From contig NZ_JAIQDG010000002.1 of NCBI RefSeq assembly GCF_020037125.1, positions 124,001-188,000 of the forward strand: DNA of 64,000 bases, read 5' to 3'. Source of the stretch: Myxococcus sp. RHSTA-1-4. GTDB taxonomy: Bacteria; Myxococcota; Myxococcia; Myxococcales; Myxococcaceae. Below the pieces are notes generated by a model. The model was given only the letters and a program-made list of their open reading frames with translations. It ran no database searches and had not been told where the DNA came from. This document shows, in pieces, positions 62,093-64,000 of the stretch (positions within the stretch are counted from its first letter, which is position 1; the number at the start of each line of letters is the position of its first letter). The translations under genes and the position numbers were made by a program.

Positions 62093-62956
62093 TCACGGTT
62101 GGGTCTGGACTGCGGGGATGGGAGGCTGCACGGCGGGCGCCGGCAGGGTGGACAGGAAGGTGAGGAACTCCTTCGCGATTCGGGCCTGACCGGCGGCGTT
62201 GAGGTGGCCGCCGTCATCCGAGTACGCCGGTGACATGGCCGGCCACGTCTCTCCGTTCAGCTCGTAGGTCTCCGCCGTCCCGTCGGGCCCGGTGGACTCC
62301 AGCGCCGCCAGGTCGAACAGCGGCGCCTTGCCGCCGTACGTCTTGCGCAGGAGCTGGTTGAACGTCTCGCGCTGCACGTTCTCGGTGATGCCCCACACCG
62401 GCCGGCCGAGCAGCTCCTTCAGCCACGCCTTGGCGCCGCGCTGCACGGTGGTCAGCGGCACGGTGACGTGGACGAACGTGGTGCCCGGGTGGCGCGCCTG
62501 CAGCCCGTCCATCATCGCGCGGTACTTCTCGAACAGCGCGCGGGCGTCCGTGGCGCCGTTGAAGTCGATGTAGCAGAACTTGAAGAAGGCCACGTCCGCC
62601 CCCTTCGCCATGCCGCCGTCCACCAGCCGCTCGAAGTCCGCGATTTTCGACTCGGGCTTCTCGTTCTGTCCCACCATGGCGTGGGCGATGGTGCCGGGCG
62701 CCACCGTCTCCGTGGGGGCCTTCACCTCCACGACGCGCACGGCCGGAGCCACCTGCTTGACGCCGTCGAGGATGTTCCCGCCCACCGACTGATGGCCGAA
62801 GAAGATGCGCTGCTGGGGCAGCTTCTCCAGCGGCACGCCCGTGGCGGGCGTGGAGGGCGACGCGGCGTGCGCCGCCGCGCCGTGCACGGCCATGAGCATG
62901 ATGGCCGGCAGCACCAGTGCGCTCATCCGCACGAGAAAGGTCCAGTCGAAGTGCAT
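62093..62956 (-). CDS. Exported SGNH-hydrolase-like protein
   Basis: 287 residues from ATG 62956. A signal peptide (VRMSALVLPAIMLMAVHGAAAHA) precedes an SGNH-like fold: RIFFGHQSVGGNILDG in place of GDS, FFKFCYIDFN, and the C-terminal DDGGHLNAAGQARIAKEF matching the D..H catalytic block of SGNH esterases and acyltransferases. Block I is atypical (GHQS), so activity is uncertain. First gene of the operon; its export suggests the product reaches the periplasm or cell surface. Confidence 0.7.
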   Translation of the reverse strand: MHFDWTFLVRMSALVLPAIMLMAVHGAAAHAASPSTPATGVPLEKLPQQRIFFGHQSVGGNILDGVKQVAPAVRVVEVKAPTETVAPGTIAHAMVGQNEKPESKIADFERLVDGGMAKGADVAFFKFCYIDFNGATDARALFEKYRAMMDGLQARHPGTTFVHVTVPLTTVQRGAKAWLKELLGRPVWGITENVQRETFNQLLRKTYGGKAPLFDLAALESTGPDGTAETYELNGETWPAMSPAYSDDGGHLNAAGQARIAKEFLTFLSTLPAPAVQPPIPAVQTQP

Positions 62957-63133
62957 GCGAACTCTTAAACCCGACGCTCGCCAAGCGTCAAAGGCCCAAC
63001 GGTCCAGGATGCACGGTGGAGCTTGTAAGTGCTGGAAGTCCGGGTGTTGCGCGCTCCCGCCCACCTGTCTGGCAGCCCCCCGGGGGCTGGCCACGGGAGC
63101 TGACGTGACGGGGTGGGTCGCGACCCGGGGTGG

Positions 63134-64000
63134 TTACTCCGAGCGCAGGGAGATGGCGGGAGACACCCGGCTGGCGCGCAGCGCGGGCAGCCAGCTCGCC
63201 AGCAGTGACACCGCGGCCAGCGCCGCGGCCACGCCCAGGAAGACACCGGGCTCGCTGGCATCCACGCCGTACAGCAGCGAGGCCAGGAGCCGCGTGCAGC
63301 CGAGGGCGGCCAGCAGCCCCACGCCCACGCCCACCAGTGTCAGGCGCAGGCCCTGTCCCAGCACGAGACGCAGCACCTGGCGCGGGTGCGCGCCCAGCGC
63401 CAGCCGGATGCCCAGCTCGCGCGTGCGCTGGCCCACGCTGTACGCCATGACGCCGTAGACGCCCACGCCGGCCAGCACCACCGCCAGCAGGGCGAAGGCC
63501 GCCAACAGCCGCGCGGTGGCGGTGGGGCGGTGGAGCTGGCGGTCCACCCGGTCCGAGAAGGGCCCGAGGTCATAGACGGGCTGCTCCGCGTCCACCGCCT
63601 TCACCTCCTGGCGCACCGCGCTCGCCACGGCCGCCGCGGCGCCGCGGGTGTGCAAAAGCAGCGTCGCGGTGGCCACCGGCACCTGGGCCATGGGCAGGTA
63701 CGCCTCGGGCCGGGCGGGGACGGTGAGCCGGTCATGCCGCACGTCCGCCACCACGCCGACGATTTCGCGGAACGCCGAGTCCCCATTCCAGTCCAGCCTC
63801 AGCCGCCGGCCCAGGGCCTCGCCGCCGCCGAGGTAGGCGCGGACGAAGGCCTCGTTGACGATGATGACGGGCGCACCCTTCTCCTCGTCCTGGGGCCCGA
63901 AGGCGCGGCCCTGGCGCACGGCGATGCGCATGGCGCGGAAGTAGTCCGGGCTGGCCACGCGGTACTCGACGATGAGCCGCTCGCCGGGCTGGGCGGAGCC
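63134..64000 (-). CDS. ABC transporter permease, FtsX/MacB type (partial, 5' end outside window)
   Basis: The frame continues past position 64000, so the N-terminus is missing; about 289 C-terminal residues are seen. A MacB-like periplasmic part (EIVGVVADVRHDRLTVPARP) is followed by the FtsX core: membrane helices around LLAAFALLAVVLAGVGVYGV, VGQRTRELGIRLALGAHPRQ and LGQGLRLTLVGVGVGLLAAL, ending LPALRASRVSPAISLRSE. This matches the C-terminal half of duplicated orphan permeases (ADOP). No adjacent ATPase gene is visible in the window. Confidence 0.88.
   Translation of the reverse strand, partial: GSAQPGERLIVEYRVASPDYFRAMRIAVRQGRAFGPQDEEKGAPVIIVNEAFVRAYLGGGEALGRRLRLDWNGDSAFREIVGVVADVRHDRLTVPARPEAYLPMAQVPVATATLLLHTRGAAAAVASAVRQEVKAVDAEQPVYDLGPFSDRVDRQLHRPTATARLLAAFALLAVVLAGVGVYGVMAYSVGQRTRELGIRLALGAHPRQVLRLVLGQGLRLTLVGVGVGLLAALGCTRLLASLLYGVDASEPGVFLGVAAALAAVSLLASWLPALRASRVSPAISLRSE

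Overview
The window is very GC-rich, coding-dense DNA with the long antisense shadow frames typical of such genomes. The gene content points to a myxobacterium, most likely Myxococcaceae (Myxococcus, Corallococcus or Pyxidicoccus). Evidence includes a Ser/Thr kinase with an N-terminal anti-sigma-like zinc finger coupled to an atypical sigma factor, an AgmX/GltJ-type GYF protein, a stressosome operon, a CPBP protease resembling myxosortases, many lytic exoenzymes and several two-component kinases. The assignment is inference from gene families. I saw no rRNA, tRNA, CRISPR array, insertion sequence or prophage.

Layout. 0-4.4 kb (minus): a partial sigma factor, its kinase/anti-sigma-like partner and a PHP phosphoesterase. 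4.4-9.3 kb: a deoxyhypusine-synthase-family enzyme, an OsmC protein, two hypotheticals and, convergent to them, arginine decarboxylase speA (a polyamine theme). 9.4-15.3 kb: a ClpX-like ATPase lacking the zinc domain, facing an operon for a lidless Hsp70, a J-protein with a roughly 575-residue Pro/Ala-rich repeat region, and a CvpA-like membrane protein. 15.4-20.3 kb: an amidotransferase-like protein, then a translationally coupled stressosome operon (two RsbT/RsbW-like kinases, RsbX-like phosphatase, RsbS, RsbR) followed by twin SpoIIAA-like proteins. 20.5-23.4 kb: the three-gene proton-translocating transhydrogenase.

23.6-34.7 kb: an AgmX-like envelope protein, a DUF1330 protein, an M4 metalloprotease with an internal P domain, an operon of PolX, a trypsin-fold pseudoprotease and a CPBP intramembrane protease, a Rieske protein followed by MoaB with a His-rich head, and a secreted M28 aminopeptidase. 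34.8-45.2 kb: a TIGR02757 (DUF2400) protein, a hybrid histidine kinase coupled to an alpha/beta hydrolase, a fused ethanolamine ammonia-lyase (EutB+EutC), an SDR, a carotenoid-desaturase-like flavoenzyme and a TPR lipoprotein. 45.2-55.0 kb: two tandemly duplicated TonB-domain genes, an OmpR-type two-component system, a PLP-fold enzyme, a coiled-coil envelope protein and two LysM/C39-like proteins without signal peptides.

56.0-63.0 kb (minus) holds a compact seven-gene operon: SGNH-like exported protein, two hexapeptide acyltransferases, acyl carrier protein, AsnB-type amidotransferase, AMP-forming ligase and NAD-synthase-like amidase. It looks like a small dedicated pathway that activates a carboxylic acid, carries it on the carrier protein and amidates or acylates a product, perhaps a surface glycan or lipid. 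It is the best candidate here for an undescribed system. The window ends inside a MacB/FtsX-type ABC permease gene.
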